A DNA stretch of 26,630 nucleotides from JANNAT01 sp031422555 (lineage in GTDB: Bacteria > Pseudomonadota > Alphaproteobacteria > Rhodobacterales > Rhodobacteraceae): contig JANPLZ010000102.1 in NCBI GenBank assembly GCA_031422555.1, positions 1 through 26,630 on the forward strand, given 5' to 3'. Of the stretch, positions 5,565 through 13,678 are shown one piece after another (positions within the stretch are counted from its first letter, which is position 1; the number at the start of each line of letters is the position of its first letter). Below the pieces are notes generated by a model. The model was not told the DNA's origin. It worked only from the letters and a program-made list of their open reading frames with translations, and made no database searches. The translations under genes were made by a program, and so were the position numbers.

Positions 5565-8075
5565 TTAATTTTCGGCCAGATTTACCCGCATCAGCGGCGT
5601 AATGATCCGCACCGCCACCCGGCGATTGCGCGCCTCGTTCAGCGGCGTGTCGATGCGCAGTTCGGTTTCGCCATAGCCTTGGATGACCATGTTTTCAGGC
5701 GGGATGTCGAAATATTCCGTCAGCGCCAGCGCCACCGATTCCGCGCGCCGGTCGGACAGCGCCAGGTTCAGCGCCGCTTTGCCCGTGGCATCGGTATGGC
5801 CTTCGATCAGGAACATCTCGGCGGGGTTCTTGTCGATCAGGTCTTGCAACAGGCGGCCAAGGTCGGCCAGATCCTGTGCCTCAGTAGCTTTGATCGCGGC
5901 CGAGCCTGAATCGAAGGTGATGGTATCGACATCAATCGTTGCAGCCAGCGCGCGGACTTGCGCGATTTCGCGGATCTGACGCAAGCTGAAGGTGCGACCC
6001 AGTGCAGCGATGTCACGCGCGGCAAGGGCAGCTTTCAGGTCATAATCTTCGTCTTGCGTCGAGATCACCACCTTTTTGGTCCGTGGCGCGGGCAGATCGC
6101 GGACATAGACCACTTCTTCGGCAACCAGATCATCAATCAACACCAATTCGCGGCCCAAAGTGTCGTAATGCGCCCGGCGCAGCACCCGGCCGGTGGCATC
6201 GCGGATCGTCACGACCTGCGTGCCGTCGCGGCGCTCGACGATGGTGCGGGTCGAGCCGTCACGGTAGGTTTCGGTGCGCACGTTCGATCCGGGACGGCGG
6301 ATGATGGTGTCGTCATCCTTGTAGACCTGATAAGTGCCATCGGGTTTCAGCACCACAATGCGGTCGCCGGTGTTTGACACCACCCGACGTTCTTCCTGCT
6401 TGTTGCCCTCATTGATGATGGCCCCCACAACCAGCGCGCCCAAGACCACCAGCCCAACTTTTTCCAGATCGGACAGCCGGTTTTTCTTGCCCCCTTCAAC
6501 CGCCACCGGAGCGGCGGTGAATTCCTGCGTTGACGTGCGGGCCGATGTTTCGGTCAGCAGTTCGGTCACCGTTGAAACCGCGTCATCCGACACCGGCTGA
6601 TCGGCCAGCGGGATCACTTCGGGGGCGGCCCCTTCGGCCACCACGGCCGTCGACAAGGCGGCTGCAGCGCCAACGGTGGTCAGATCAACGCCGGCTTCGG
6701 GTTCGGCAAGCAAGGTTGACAGGGTTTCAACCTCGGTTTGGGTCGGCACCAGCACGTCAACCGGTGCCAGCGTTTCGTCCACCACCACATCGGCGGTTTT
6801 CAACCCGGCGGCGGGATCGGCCAGCGTGCCATCTTCCTGCACTTTCAACTCGGCCTCGGCGGCAGCAAGGGCTGCAGCGTCGGCTTCGGCCTGCAAGGCG
6901 GCGGCGGCATCAGCGGCGGCCTGTTCCTCGGCGGTCAGGGCCACAGGAGCGTCGGCTGCGGCGTCGGGGGCGGCATCTGGTGCGACTTCGGGCACCACTG
7001 CAGCGGCAGCGGCGGCATCAGCTTCGGCTTTGGCAGCCGCATCAGCTTCGGCTTGCGCTTGGGCTTGGGCGGCGGCATCTGCATCGGCTTGAACGGCTGC
7101 ATCCAGCTCGGCCTGGGCCGCGGCAGCGGCGGCGGCGGCAGCAAGGGCTGCGGCATTTGCAGCCTCGATCGCGGCGGCATCAGCGCCCGCAGCGGCGGCG
7201 GCATCAGCCGCGGCGGTTGCGGCGGCACTTGCAGCTTCGGCTTCGGCCAATGCGGCGGCGGCAGCGGCGGCTTCTTCTTCGGCGGCCACGGCAGCATCTG
7301 CTTCGGCCTGACCGGCAGCAGCGTCCGCATCAGCGGCACTTGCCGCATCGGCGTCGGCCTGTGCTGCAGCAGCGGCATCAGCCTCAGCGGCCAAAGCGGC
7401 GGCAGCAGCCTCCGCCTCAGCGGCCACGGCGGCCGCGGCGGCATCGGTTTCGACGGCCGCCGCGGCAGCTGCATCAGCGTCGGCCTGCGCTGCGGCATCA
7501 GCGGCGGCGGCGGCATCGGCTTCGGCGGCGGCGGCAATGGCTGCGTCAGCGGCGGCTTTTGCTTCGGCTTCGGCCGCAGCGGCGGCTTCGGCTTCGGCTT
7601 GACCGGCGGCAACGGCGGCAGCTTCGGCTTCGGCTTGGGCCGCAGCAGAGGCAGCAGCGTCAGCTTCGGCAGCCGCGGCAGCCGCGGCGGCAGCATCAGC
7701 TTCGGCTGCCGCAGCGGCGGCGGCGTCTGCCTCGGCTGCCGCGGCCACAGCGGCGTCAGCTTCGGCCTGGGCTGCAACGGCGGCTGCGGCATCGGCTTCG
7801 GCCTGGGCAGCGGCGGCGGCGTCAGCTGCGGCTTGGGCCGCAATCGCGGCTTCGGCGGCGGCAAGCGCTTCGGCCATTGCGGCATCTATTGCGGCGGCTT
7901 GCTCGGTATACTCTTCGGGGATGCAAACCACCCCATCCACAGCCGCGCATAAAACCGTGCCATCGGCTGCGATCACCGATCCGTCTTCGGTCAGCGTCTG
8001 GGCCATCAACGGCCAAGGCTGCACGTTGAACAAGGCCAGTGACAATGCCGTGGTGGTGTTCAGAAGTCGTTTCAT
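5565..8075 (-). CDS. OmpA-family protein with very long Ala-rich stalk
   Basis: Protein of 836 residues from the ATG at 8075, chosen for the AAAGGAC site 5 bases upstream and because it opens a signal peptide (MKRLLNTTTALSLALF..., cleavage near MAQ, residue ~25). Residues ~60-410 are almost purely Ala with spaced Glu, Asp and Gln (AEADAAAA-type units), expected to be a long helix or coiled coil. After an acidic linker, a Lys-flanked hydrophobic segment VGLVVLGALVVGAIIN lies near 541-556. Next comes a charged beta-rich region (DGTYQVYKDDDTIIRR; DGSTRTIVERRDGTQVV). The OmpA/MotB-type peptidoglycan-binding domain spans ~712-830, with ITFDSGSA, FLIEGHTDATG, LSDRRAESVALAL and NEARNRRVAVRI. It likely links the envelope to peptidoglycan across the periplasm. 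It splits the Mo-maturation genes but has its own terminator. Confidence 0.9.
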   Translation of the reverse strand: MKRLLNTTTALSLALFNVQPWPLMAQTLTEDGSVIAADGTVLCAAVDGVVCIPEEYTEQAAAIDAAMAEALAAAEAAIAAQAAADAAAAAQAEADAAAAVAAQAEADAAVAAAAEADAAAAAAAEADAAAAAAAAAEADAAASAAAQAEAEAAAVAAGQAEAEAAAAAEAEAKAAADAAIAAAAEADAAAAADAAAQADADAAAAAAVETDAAAAAVAAEAEAAAAALAAEADAAAAAQADADAASAADADAAAGQAEADAAVAAEEEAAAAAAALAEAEAASAAATAAADAAAAAGADAAAIEAANAAALAAAAAAAAAQAELDAAVQADADAAAQAQAQAEADAAAKAEADAAAAAAVVPEVAPDAAPDAAADAPVALTAEEQAAADAAAALQAEADAAALAAAEAELKVQEDGTLADPAAGLKTADVVVDETLAPVDVLVPTQTEVETLSTLLAEPEAGVDLTTVGAAAALSTAVVAEGAAPEVIPLADQPVSDDAVSTVTELLTETSARTSTQEFTAAPVAVEGGKKNRLSDLEKVGLVVLGALVVGAIINEGNKQEERRVVSNTGDRIVVLKPDGTYQVYKDDDTIIRRPGSNVRTETYRDGSTRTIVERRDGTQVVTIRDATGRVLRRAHYDTLGRELVLIDDLVAEEVVYVRDLPAPRTKKVVISTQDEDYDLKAALAARDIAALGRTFSLRQIREIAQVRALAATIDVDTITFDSGSAAIKATEAQDLADLGRLLQDLIDKNPAEMFLIEGHTDATGKAALNLALSDRRAESVALALTEYFDIPPENMVIQGYGETELRIDTPLNEARNRRVAVRIITPLMRVNLAEN
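6830..7900 (-). repeat. Low-complexity coding repeat (Ala-rich, GCN codons)
   Basis: About 1.07 kb inside the OmpA-like gene made of degenerate GCC/GCG/GCT-rich units encoding AEADAAA-like peptides. The units are not exact copies: unit length varies and Ala codons are mixed, so purifying selection at the peptide level is more likely than very recent expansion. Long spurious open frames (Gly-, Pro- and Arg-rich) appear on both strands here and should not be annotated. Confidence 0.85.
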
Positions 8076-8212
8076 AAGACGTCCTTTCAAGAGCAGAGCA
8101 AAACCAACGCCGATTCCGCAACGGGCGGGCGGCTGATATGCCCAACAACACTTTTCTTCGGTGTTATGCGATATCACCCAAGCGTTTTGCCGCCCATTTG
8201 GTTCCCTGTAAG

Positions 8213-9547
8213 TCAGTTATCGCCTAACAAAGCCATCAAACGGGCCTTTTCACCCGCATCTTGCCCGTCTGATATCACCTGACCCAAGGCCGCCAAACTG
8301 TCGATGGAATGACCTGCACGAAAGCTGTCGACATGCGGAAGCATCGCGCGAATGCCGCTGGCGCGCGGGGCAAAGCCTTGCCAGCGCAACAAGGGGTTCA
8401 GCCAGATCAGGCGGCGGCACGACAGATGCAGCCGCTGCATTGCGGCCGCCAGCGCACCGCCTTCGTCGCGGTCCAGCCCGTCGGTGATCAGCAATACCAC
8501 AGCACCCTGCCCCAACACCCGGCGCGACCAGTCGCGGTTGAACGCGGCAATCGAGGTGCCAATCCGGGTGCCGCCCGACCAATCCTGCGCCTGCGCCCCC
8601 GCCAGCGCCAAAGCCTGATCGACATCGCGGTTGCGCAAATGCCGGGTGATGTTGGTCAACCGCGTGCCAAAGGTAAAGCCATGCACCCGCGCCCAACCTT
8701 GGCCCTGCGCGCCGCCCTGTCCGCGCGCATTTGCCACCGCATGCACAAAATGCAGCGCCATGCGACTGTATTGGCTCATCGAGCCGGAAATATCGCACAG
8801 CACCACCAAATTGGGCCAGCGCGTCGCCGGTTTGCGTCGGCGCAAGCCCATCACTTCGCCGCCGTGGCGCAGGCTGGCGCGCATCGTGGCGCGCGCATCT
8901 ATTGACGCACCGCTGATCGCCGCACCCATGCGCCGGGTTTTCAACGGCGCGACCGGCAGCGACAACCGCGCCAGCATGGCCTTTGCCGCCGCCATTTCAT
9001 CGACCGACATCAATTCAAAATCCAACGTCCTCAACCGTTCTTCGGCTGACTGGGTGGCCTGCGCGTCGATGTCAATCTGCTGGTCGGGATCGTCTTGATC
9101 GGGCATCGGCGGCGGCGTGGGACCTTTGCCATCCAGCAAGGCCTGAGCCGCCCGTTTCTCGCCGGGGGCGGCCAGCCGGTCTTCCTGTGCGCCCCGCACG
9201 GTGGGGATCAGGAACGTCATCATCTGTTCCAAAAACCGCGGATCGCGCCAGAACAGCCGGAACACCTGATCATAGATGATCCGTTCTTCGGGGCGGCTGA
9301 CGAAAATGCCGTGCAGCGCCCAATAAAAATCATCCCGCTGGCTAAAGCCTGTGATGGCAATGGCGCGCACCGCCTCGATCACCCGACCGGGGCCAATCGG
9401 CAACCCGGCCCGGCGCAGCGCGCGGGCGAAATGCGCGATGTTTTGTGCCAGCTTGCCGTCGGCGGGCGATTCGAGTGCGTCAGGGTTGGGCGCGTCAGGG
9501 TTGGGCGACCCGGAGTTTGGCGCTTGGGTTTTCGGCAGGTCTGTCAC
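8213..9547 (-). CDS. CoxE-like VWA-domain protein
   Basis: Protein of 444 residues with a GTG start at 9547 that overlaps the stop of the MBL hydrolase gene (GTGA). The N-terminal ~200 residues (FARALRRAGLPIGPGRVIEAV, then DDFYWALHGIFVSRPEE) match the leader region of CoxE-like proteins. The C-terminal von Willebrand A domain begins at VVLCDISGSMSQYS (residues 248-261) with an intact MIDAS DxSxS. Further MIDAS elements are SGGTRIG (324-330) and ITDGLDRD (354-361). In carboxydotrophs CoxE acts with the AAA+ ATPase CoxD to mature the Cu-Mo active site of CO dehydrogenase; other MoxR-VWA pairs act as metal-insertion chaperones. The partner ATPase lies two genes upstream. A short NPDA duplication is encoded near the N-terminus. 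Confidence 0.9.
   Translation of the reverse strand: MTDLPKTQAPNSGSPNPDAPNPDALESPADGKLAQNIAHFARALRRAGLPIGPGRVIEAVRAIAITGFSQRDDFYWALHGIFVSRPEERIIYDQVFRLFWRDPRFLEQMMTFLIPTVRGAQEDRLAAPGEKRAAQALLDGKGPTPPPMPDQDDPDQQIDIDAQATQSAEERLRTLDFELMSVDEMAAAKAMLARLSLPVAPLKTRRMGAAISGASIDARATMRASLRHGGEVMGLRRRKPATRWPNLVVLCDISGSMSQYSRMALHFVHAVANARGQGGAQGQGWARVHGFTFGTRLTNITRHLRNRDVDQALALAGAQAQDWSGGTRIGTSIAAFNRDWSRRVLGQGAVVLLITDGLDRDEGGALAAAMQRLHLSCRRLIWLNPLLRWQGFAPRASGIRAMLPHVDSFRAGHSIDSLAALGQVISDGQDAGEKARLMALLGDN
9477..9506. repeat. 15-bp tandem duplication in the VWA gene
   Basis: GCGTCAGGGTTGGGC at 9477-9491 is repeated at 9492-9506 with at most a final-base change. On the coding (minus) strand it yields NPDAPNPDA in the unstructured N-terminal tail, so it can change length without breaking the frame. 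Confidence 0.7.
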
Positions 9548-10440
9548 GGCGCAACCAAGGCGCGCGCCAAATTAACATTTTGCAAATGCACCGGGGCATA
9601 GGCGTCAAAATACACCAACACCCCCGCCGCCACATCCGCCGCGATCACTGTGCGCAATCCGGGCACCGGGGCCGCAGGATTTGCCATCAGCCCTTGCAGC
9701 ACCGTCACATAGCGCGCCATCGCCGCGAAAATCGCAACGCCGTAGCCGCCTTGCGCAATCACATCGGGATCGCCATGCGCGGGCAGCACCCAGCGCGGGG
9801 CCAACTCCGCCAGCCGCGCCAGATCGTGCAGATGCGCGTCAAAGCCCTGCGGCTCGGCCACATAGGTCACGTAGTCTTCTACCGTGTCGCCCGCCAGCAT
9901 AATACCGCGCGCGGGCAGCCAGATCACCGTGGCGTCGTCAGAATGTATATTGACGCAGATCAGATGCACCTCATCGTCGCCCAGCCCCAGCGTCATCGCG
10001 CCGTCAAACACTTGGCTTGGCAGGATCAGCGGCTGAATGGCCGGCAGCCCGTGCAAACGGCCCTCTTCGATCGCGGCGCGGTGCTTTGACAGATGCGCTG
10101 CGGTGCGGGCATTGGCGATCACCGGGCAATCGGCAAACACCGCGCTTCCTGCCACATGATCCAGATGCCAATGCGACAGCACCACGGTGATCTGGTCCAC
10201 CCCCCGCGCGGCCAGGGTATCGCGGATAACCTTGGCATGCGGCACCGAGATATGGGTGTCGTAAACAATGGCCTGCCGCCCGGAGATCAGCGCATAGGAC
10301 GCCACCCCCAATGACAGCGCCCCATCATCCACCCAATTGGCACCGGGGGCAAAACGGTGCCCCGCCACCCGCCCGTCATAAAATGCCAGCACACCCGGAT
10401 GCGGTTCGAACAGGCGCATATGCGGCAAGGCTGCGGTCAT
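9544..10440 (-). CDS. Metallo-beta-lactamase-fold hydrolase
   Basis: Protein of 298 residues from the ATG at 10440, which overlaps the MoxR stop as ATGA; a second ATG seven codons later (MRLFEPH) is an alternative. The metal-binding signature is SHWHLDHVAG (HxHxDH). Downstream metal ligands are likely in the Asp of LAGDTVEDY and the His of LPAHGDPD. The preceding strands (QAIVYDTHISVPHAK; QITVVLSHWH) fit the MBL fold. No signal peptide is seen, so it is probably cytoplasmic. Its substrate cannot be read from sequence: MBL enzymes include thioesterases, glyoxalase II, sulfur dioxygenases and lactonases. Its position between the CoxD- and CoxE-like genes, with 4-base overlaps on both sides, is a strong hint that it works with this AAA+/VWA pair. 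Confidence 0.9.
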   Translation of the reverse strand: MTAALPHMRLFEPHPGVLAFYDGRVAGHRFAPGANWVDDGALSLGVASYALISGRQAIVYDTHISVPHAKVIRDTLAARGVDQITVVLSHWHLDHVAGSAVFADCPVIANARTAAHLSKHRAAIEEGRLHGLPAIQPLILPSQVFDGAMTLGLGDDEVHLICVNIHSDDATVIWLPARGIMLAGDTVEDYVTYVAEPQGFDAHLHDLARLAELAPRWVLPAHGDPDVIAQGGYGVAIFAAMARYVTVLQGLMANPAAPVPGLRTVIAADVAAGVLVYFDAYAPVHLQNVNLARALVAP

Positions 10441-11324
10441 TGCGCCAAACCACGGCGCACTTCGTCGAGGATACGGCCCGCCTCCAGCCCGGTCAGTTTC
10501 TGAATATCGTCTTGATATTTCAACACCGCCCCCAGCGTATCGGCGATCACTTCGGGTGACAGTTGGATCACATCCAGCGCCAGCAGGCATTTGGCCCAGT
10601 CGATGGTTTCGGCGACGCCGGGCTTTTTGAACAAATCCTCGGCGCGCAGACGCTGCACGAAAGCCACCACTTCGCGCGACAACTGCGTTGCGGCTTCGGG
10701 CACGCGGGCATTCAGAATGTCCAGTTCGCGCGCGAAATCGGGGTAGTCGACCCAATGATAAAGGCACCGGCGTTTAAGTGCGTCATGCACTTCGCGGGTG
10801 CGGTTTGAGGTTACGATCACAATCGGCGGCGCGGGGGCGCGGATGGTGCCCAACTCGGGGATGGTGACCTGAAAATCCGATAAAGCCTCCAGCAGATAGG
10901 CCTCGAACGGCTCATCGGTGCGGTCCAACTCGTCGATCAGCAACACAGGCGGACCGCCGGGCTGCGGGCGCATTGCCGCCAACAGCGGGCGTTCCATGAG
11001 ATAGTCTTCAGTGAACACGCCTGCACGGCCGACAGCCTCGCCCGAGCGTATGGCAATCATCTGGGCGGCAAAGTTCCATTCCGCCACCGCGCTGGCGGCA
11101 TCAAGACCTTCATAGCACTGCAACCGGATCAGCCGCCGCCCCAGCGCCTGCGCCAGTGCCTTGGCGATCTCGGTTTTACCAACCCCGGCTTCGCCTTCCA
11201 GAAACAACGGCTTACCCAGTTTCAGGGCCAGATACACCACCGTCGCCAAAGACCGCGCCGCGACATAGCCCTGCTCTGCCAGCAAGGTTTCAACGGCATC
11301 AATCGAGGGGGGAAGGGCGGTCAT
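10437..11324 (-). CDS. MoxR-type AAA+ ATPase (CoxD-like)
   Basis: Protein of 295 residues. The start at 11324 is chosen because AGGAGAG precedes it by five bases; an upstream in-frame extension would begin without a ribosome site. Walker A is GEAGVGKT (44-51) and Walker B VLLIDELDR (127-135). A sensor-1-like IVIVTSNRTREVHDALKRRCLYHWVDYP follows, with the arginine-finger RR typical of MoxR/CoxD. The family drives metal-cofactor insertion or remodelling together with a VWA partner, here the CoxE-like protein two genes downstream. It is the first gene of the minus-strand run, so the promoter should lie in 11325-11516, shared with the divergent glycosyltransferase gene. Confidence 0.92.
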   Translation of the reverse strand: MTALPPSIDAVETLLAEQGYVAARSLATVVYLALKLGKPLFLEGEAGVGKTEIAKALAQALGRRLIRLQCYEGLDAASAVAEWNFAAQMIAIRSGEAVGRAGVFTEDYLMERPLLAAMRPQPGGPPVLLIDELDRTDEPFEAYLLEALSDFQVTIPELGTIRAPAPPIVIVTSNRTREVHDALKRRCLYHWVDYPDFARELDILNARVPEAATQLSREVVAFVQRLRAEDLFKKPGVAETIDWAKCLLALDVIQLSPEVIADTLGAVLKYQDDIQKLTGLEAGRILDEVRRGLAQ

Positions 11325-11516
11325 CGAACTCTCCTGCAAATTGGCGGCAATGGTGGCTTTGGGTGCGCCCATGTCAAGCACCGCAGCCCTGCTTGCGACC
11401 TAAGCACAAGGGCTGCCGCCGCGCCGACCTGCTTTTTGCTTGGCAATGGCTGTGACATCGGCGCAAATACAGCGTCCGAGCCGATGTTTTGGTTTGCCCC
11501 GCCCCAAAGGATTTCG

Positions 11517-12545
11517 ATGCGCGCCCTTGCCATCACTTGCGTCAAAAATGAGGGCGGGTTTTTGCTGGAATGGCTGGCGCATCACCGTGCCTGCGGCTTT
11601 ACCGATTTTCTGGTGCTGTCCAACGATTGCAGCGATGGCACCGATGCCATGCTGGACCGGTTGGCGGCGATGGGGTGGCTGACCCATCTGCGCAATGATG
11701 GCCCCCACCCTAAAGGCCCGCAATGGTCGGGGTTAAAGCTGGCCGATGACCATCCGCTGATGCGCGCCGCCGACTGGGTGCTGTTTTGTGATATCGACGA
11801 ATTCGTGAATATCCATACTGGTGATCGCAGTGTGACGGCCTTGCTGGGCGCCCTGCCCGACGCCACGGCGATTGCGCTGACGTGGAGAATGTTTGGCAAT
11901 GCGGGCGTGGTGGATTATACCGACGCACCGGTGACCGAAACTTTCACCCACGCGGCACCCGCCACCTTTGGGTGGCCATGGCGCGCGCAACTGTTCAAAA
12001 CCCTGTTCAGGAATGACGGCAGCTATCGCAAACTGGGGGTCCACCGCCCGCGCAGCCCCGATGCCGCCCGCCTGCCCGCGCAGCGCTGGTATGATGGCGC
12101 GGGCCGCCCGTTGCCCGCCAGTTATCACAGCGGCCGGATTTTTTCCGACTACAGCCGCGACAATTATGGGCTGGTGCAACTGAACCATTATGCGCTGGGG
12201 TCGATGCAGGGCTTTGTGGTCAAGGCCGACCGGGGCCGCGCCAACCGCGAAGCGGGCGCCTTTGACATGGGCTATTGGATCGAGCGGAACTTTTCGCAAT
12301 CGCCAGACCGCAGCATCGCCGCGCTGGACGCAAGCCCGTTGCGCGAAGCCCTGCATGCCGACGCCGCTTTGCACGCGCTGCACAAGGCCGCCGTGCAGTG
12401 GCGGCATGACCGCTTTGCCAGCCTGATGCAGTCTGAAGCATGGCGGGCGTTTTTCGGACGGCTGCTGATGTGCCCGCCCAGCCGGGTGCTGACAGCGCAA
12501 GAAGCCCGCCAGATTTTGCGCCATAGCAATGGGGCCATGGATTAA
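11517..12545 (+). CDS. Family 2 glycosyltransferase
   Basis: Protein of 342 residues. The ATG at 11517 is preferred over one at 11484 because AAAGGA ends five bases before it, and because the protein then opens with MRALAITCVKNEGGFLLEWL, the usual start of this GT2-like group. The nucleotide-sugar fold includes FLVLSNDCSDGTDAML, and the metal-binding DxD-type motif is DIDEF (92-96). YSRDNYGLVQLNHYALGSMQGF near residues 205-226 resembles the His-containing region of the family. Such proteins add sugars to surface polysaccharides or other acceptors; the donor and acceptor are unknown. It is divergent from the MoxR gene and 153 bases before an unrelated-looking plus-strand gene. Confidence 0.88.
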   Translation: MRALAITCVKNEGGFLLEWLAHHRACGFTDFLVLSNDCSDGTDAMLDRLAAMGWLTHLRNDGPHPKGPQWSGLKLADDHPLMRAADWVLFCDIDEFVNIHTGDRSVTALLGALPDATAIALTWRMFGNAGVVDYTDAPVTETFTHAAPATFGWPWRAQLFKTLFRNDGSYRKLGVHRPRSPDAARLPAQRWYDGAGRPLPASYHSGRIFSDYSRDNYGLVQLNHYALGSMQGFVVKADRGRANREAGAFDMGYWIERNFSQSPDRSIAALDASPLREALHADAALHALHKAAVQWRHDRFASLMQSEAWRAFFGRLLMCPPSRVLTAQEARQILRHSNGAMD

Positions 12546-12635
12546 AGCGCGTTGATTCAATAAGATGAACGATAATTTTGAAACAGTCTTGCCGGATTGT
12601 TGCACCAGAACCCGCCAATTGGCCACGATCACAGC

Positions 12636-12664
12636 TTGATTAAAACGTAATTCCGCGCCATAGA
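12636..12664 (+). promoter_or_regulatory. Weak candidate promoter before the hydrolase-like gene
   Basis: TTGATT at 12636-12641 and CATAGA at 12659-12664 with a 17-base spacer, in a locally AT-rich intergenic stretch. Only three of six -10 bases match the consensus. A perfect 10-bp palindrome, GCCAATTGGC, lies just upstream at 12614-12623. Confidence 0.3.
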
Positions 12665-12698
12665 CTGGGGCAAAGAGGGCTGTCCCTTACGTTAGGGC

Positions 12699-13649
12699 AT
12701 GCAGGAAATTGCCGTGATGTCAGAGACCGCCGTTCCCCCCGAAGTCTCGGCATCTGCCGATCCGGCTGACCCCGATCTCCGCACAGCTTGGGTGGCGGCG
12801 ATGGAAAAGCTGACCGAAGACGAAGGGTATTTCCACAATCTTGGCGCCAACCACCATGTGTTTTTTGCCGACCAAGGCACCACCTTGCTGGTCAGCTTTG
12901 ACCGTATGGAAGACATCCTTGCCCGCCCCGGCCAAATGCCGCTGGCACATGCCCAAGCCACGGCGCGCGGCTGGTCGCATGTCTGCGTGATTGCCGACGG
13001 CGACACCTGGTTTCGCGATCCGGCGGTTTACGGCTATTTCGACCGGCTGGTCGATGAGACGTTTTTGGAAGATTTCGATCAGGTGCTGTTCTTTGGGGCA
13101 GGCATGGGCGGCTATGCGGCCTGCGCCTATTCGGTGGCGGCCCCGGGCGCGCAGGTGTTGGCGCTGAACCCACGGGCCACACTGAACCCCGCGCAAACCG
13201 GCTGGGACCGCCGCGATCTGGGCGCGCGAAAGCTGGATTTCACCGCCCGCTATGGCTATGCGCCCGATATGCTGGAAGGGGCGGCGCATGTCACCGTGAT
13301 CCACGATCCCACCCTTATGCCCGAGGCGGCACAGGCGGCGCTGTTTCGCGCGCCCTACATCACCCGGCTGTCGGCGCGCCATATGGGCGATGATCTGGCC
13401 GCCAGCTTGGGCCAGATGGGCCTGCTGCCCGCCCTGCTGGACGCCGCGATGAAAGCCGCGCTTACAACGGCAGTTTTCGCGGGCCTCTGGCGGCAACGCC
13501 GCAACAACGGCCCCTATCTGCGCAAGCTTTTGCACAAGGCCGAGGTCGCCGGGCGACCCGGGCTCGAGGTGATGATTTGCAGATCGGTCACCAAACGCAT
13601 GCGCGCGCCGCGGTTCGAACGGCGTCTGGCCCGGCTGATGCCAAGCTGA
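12699..13649 (+). CDS. Alpha/beta-hydrolase-like protein lacking the nucleophile serine
   Basis: Protein of 316 residues if started at 12699 (ATG after TTAGGGC); an ATG six codons later at 12717 follows an AGGA and is also possible. The central region VLFFGAGMGGYAACAYSVAAPGAQVLALNPRATL looks like the nucleophile elbow and following helix of an alpha/beta hydrolase, but the G-x-S-x-G serine position is Gly (GAGMG). From memory, Roseobacter-group relatives also lack the serine, and are often labelled phosphoadenosine phosphosulfate reductase. I see no PAPS reductase motif to support that label. The C-terminus is basic (KRMRAPRFERRLARL). It may be a non-catalytic or binding protein. It follows the glycosyltransferase gene but with its own leader. 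Confidence 0.8.
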   Translation: MQEIAVMSETAVPPEVSASADPADPDLRTAWVAAMEKLTEDEGYFHNLGANHHVFFADQGTTLLVSFDRMEDILARPGQMPLAHAQATARGWSHVCVIADGDTWFRDPAVYGYFDRLVDETFLEDFDQVLFFGAGMGGYAACAYSVAAPGAQVLALNPRATLNPAQTGWDRRDLGARKLDFTARYGYAPDMLEGAAHVTVIHDPTLMPEAAQAALFRAPYITRLSARHMGDDLAASLGQMGLLPALLDAAMKAALTTAVFAGLWRQRRNNGPYLRKLLHKAEVAGRPGLEVMICRSVTKRMRAPRFERRLARLMPS

Positions 13650-13670
13650 CCTTGTCAGTCTGACTTGGTC
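13648..13670. repeat. 23-bp near-perfect inverted repeat between convergent genes
   Basis: GACC-TT-GTCAG-T-CTGAC-TT-GGTC is symmetric apart from the central T and two TT/TT mismatches. It overlaps the stop codon of the hydrolase-like gene and lies 9 bases before the convergent DUF1311 gene end. No T-run follows, so a classical terminator is unlikely; it may be a protein-binding site or a tailless terminator. Confidence 0.55.
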
Positions 13671-13678
13671 GATCTGCC

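Noticed and set aside
6530..8029. Long plus-strand open frames (Arg/Pro-rich and Gly-rich) opposite the OmpA-like gene
   Set aside because: They mirror the GCN-rich Ala stalk on the minus strand, have low-complexity sequence, and lack ribosome sites; stop codons are rare there simply because of composition.
12699..13649. Annotation as phosphoadenosine phosphosulfate reductase
   Set aside because: No PAPS reductase motifs (P-loop-like SGGKDS or the C-terminal ECGLH cysteine motif) are visible; the sequence looks like a serine-less alpha/beta hydrolase.
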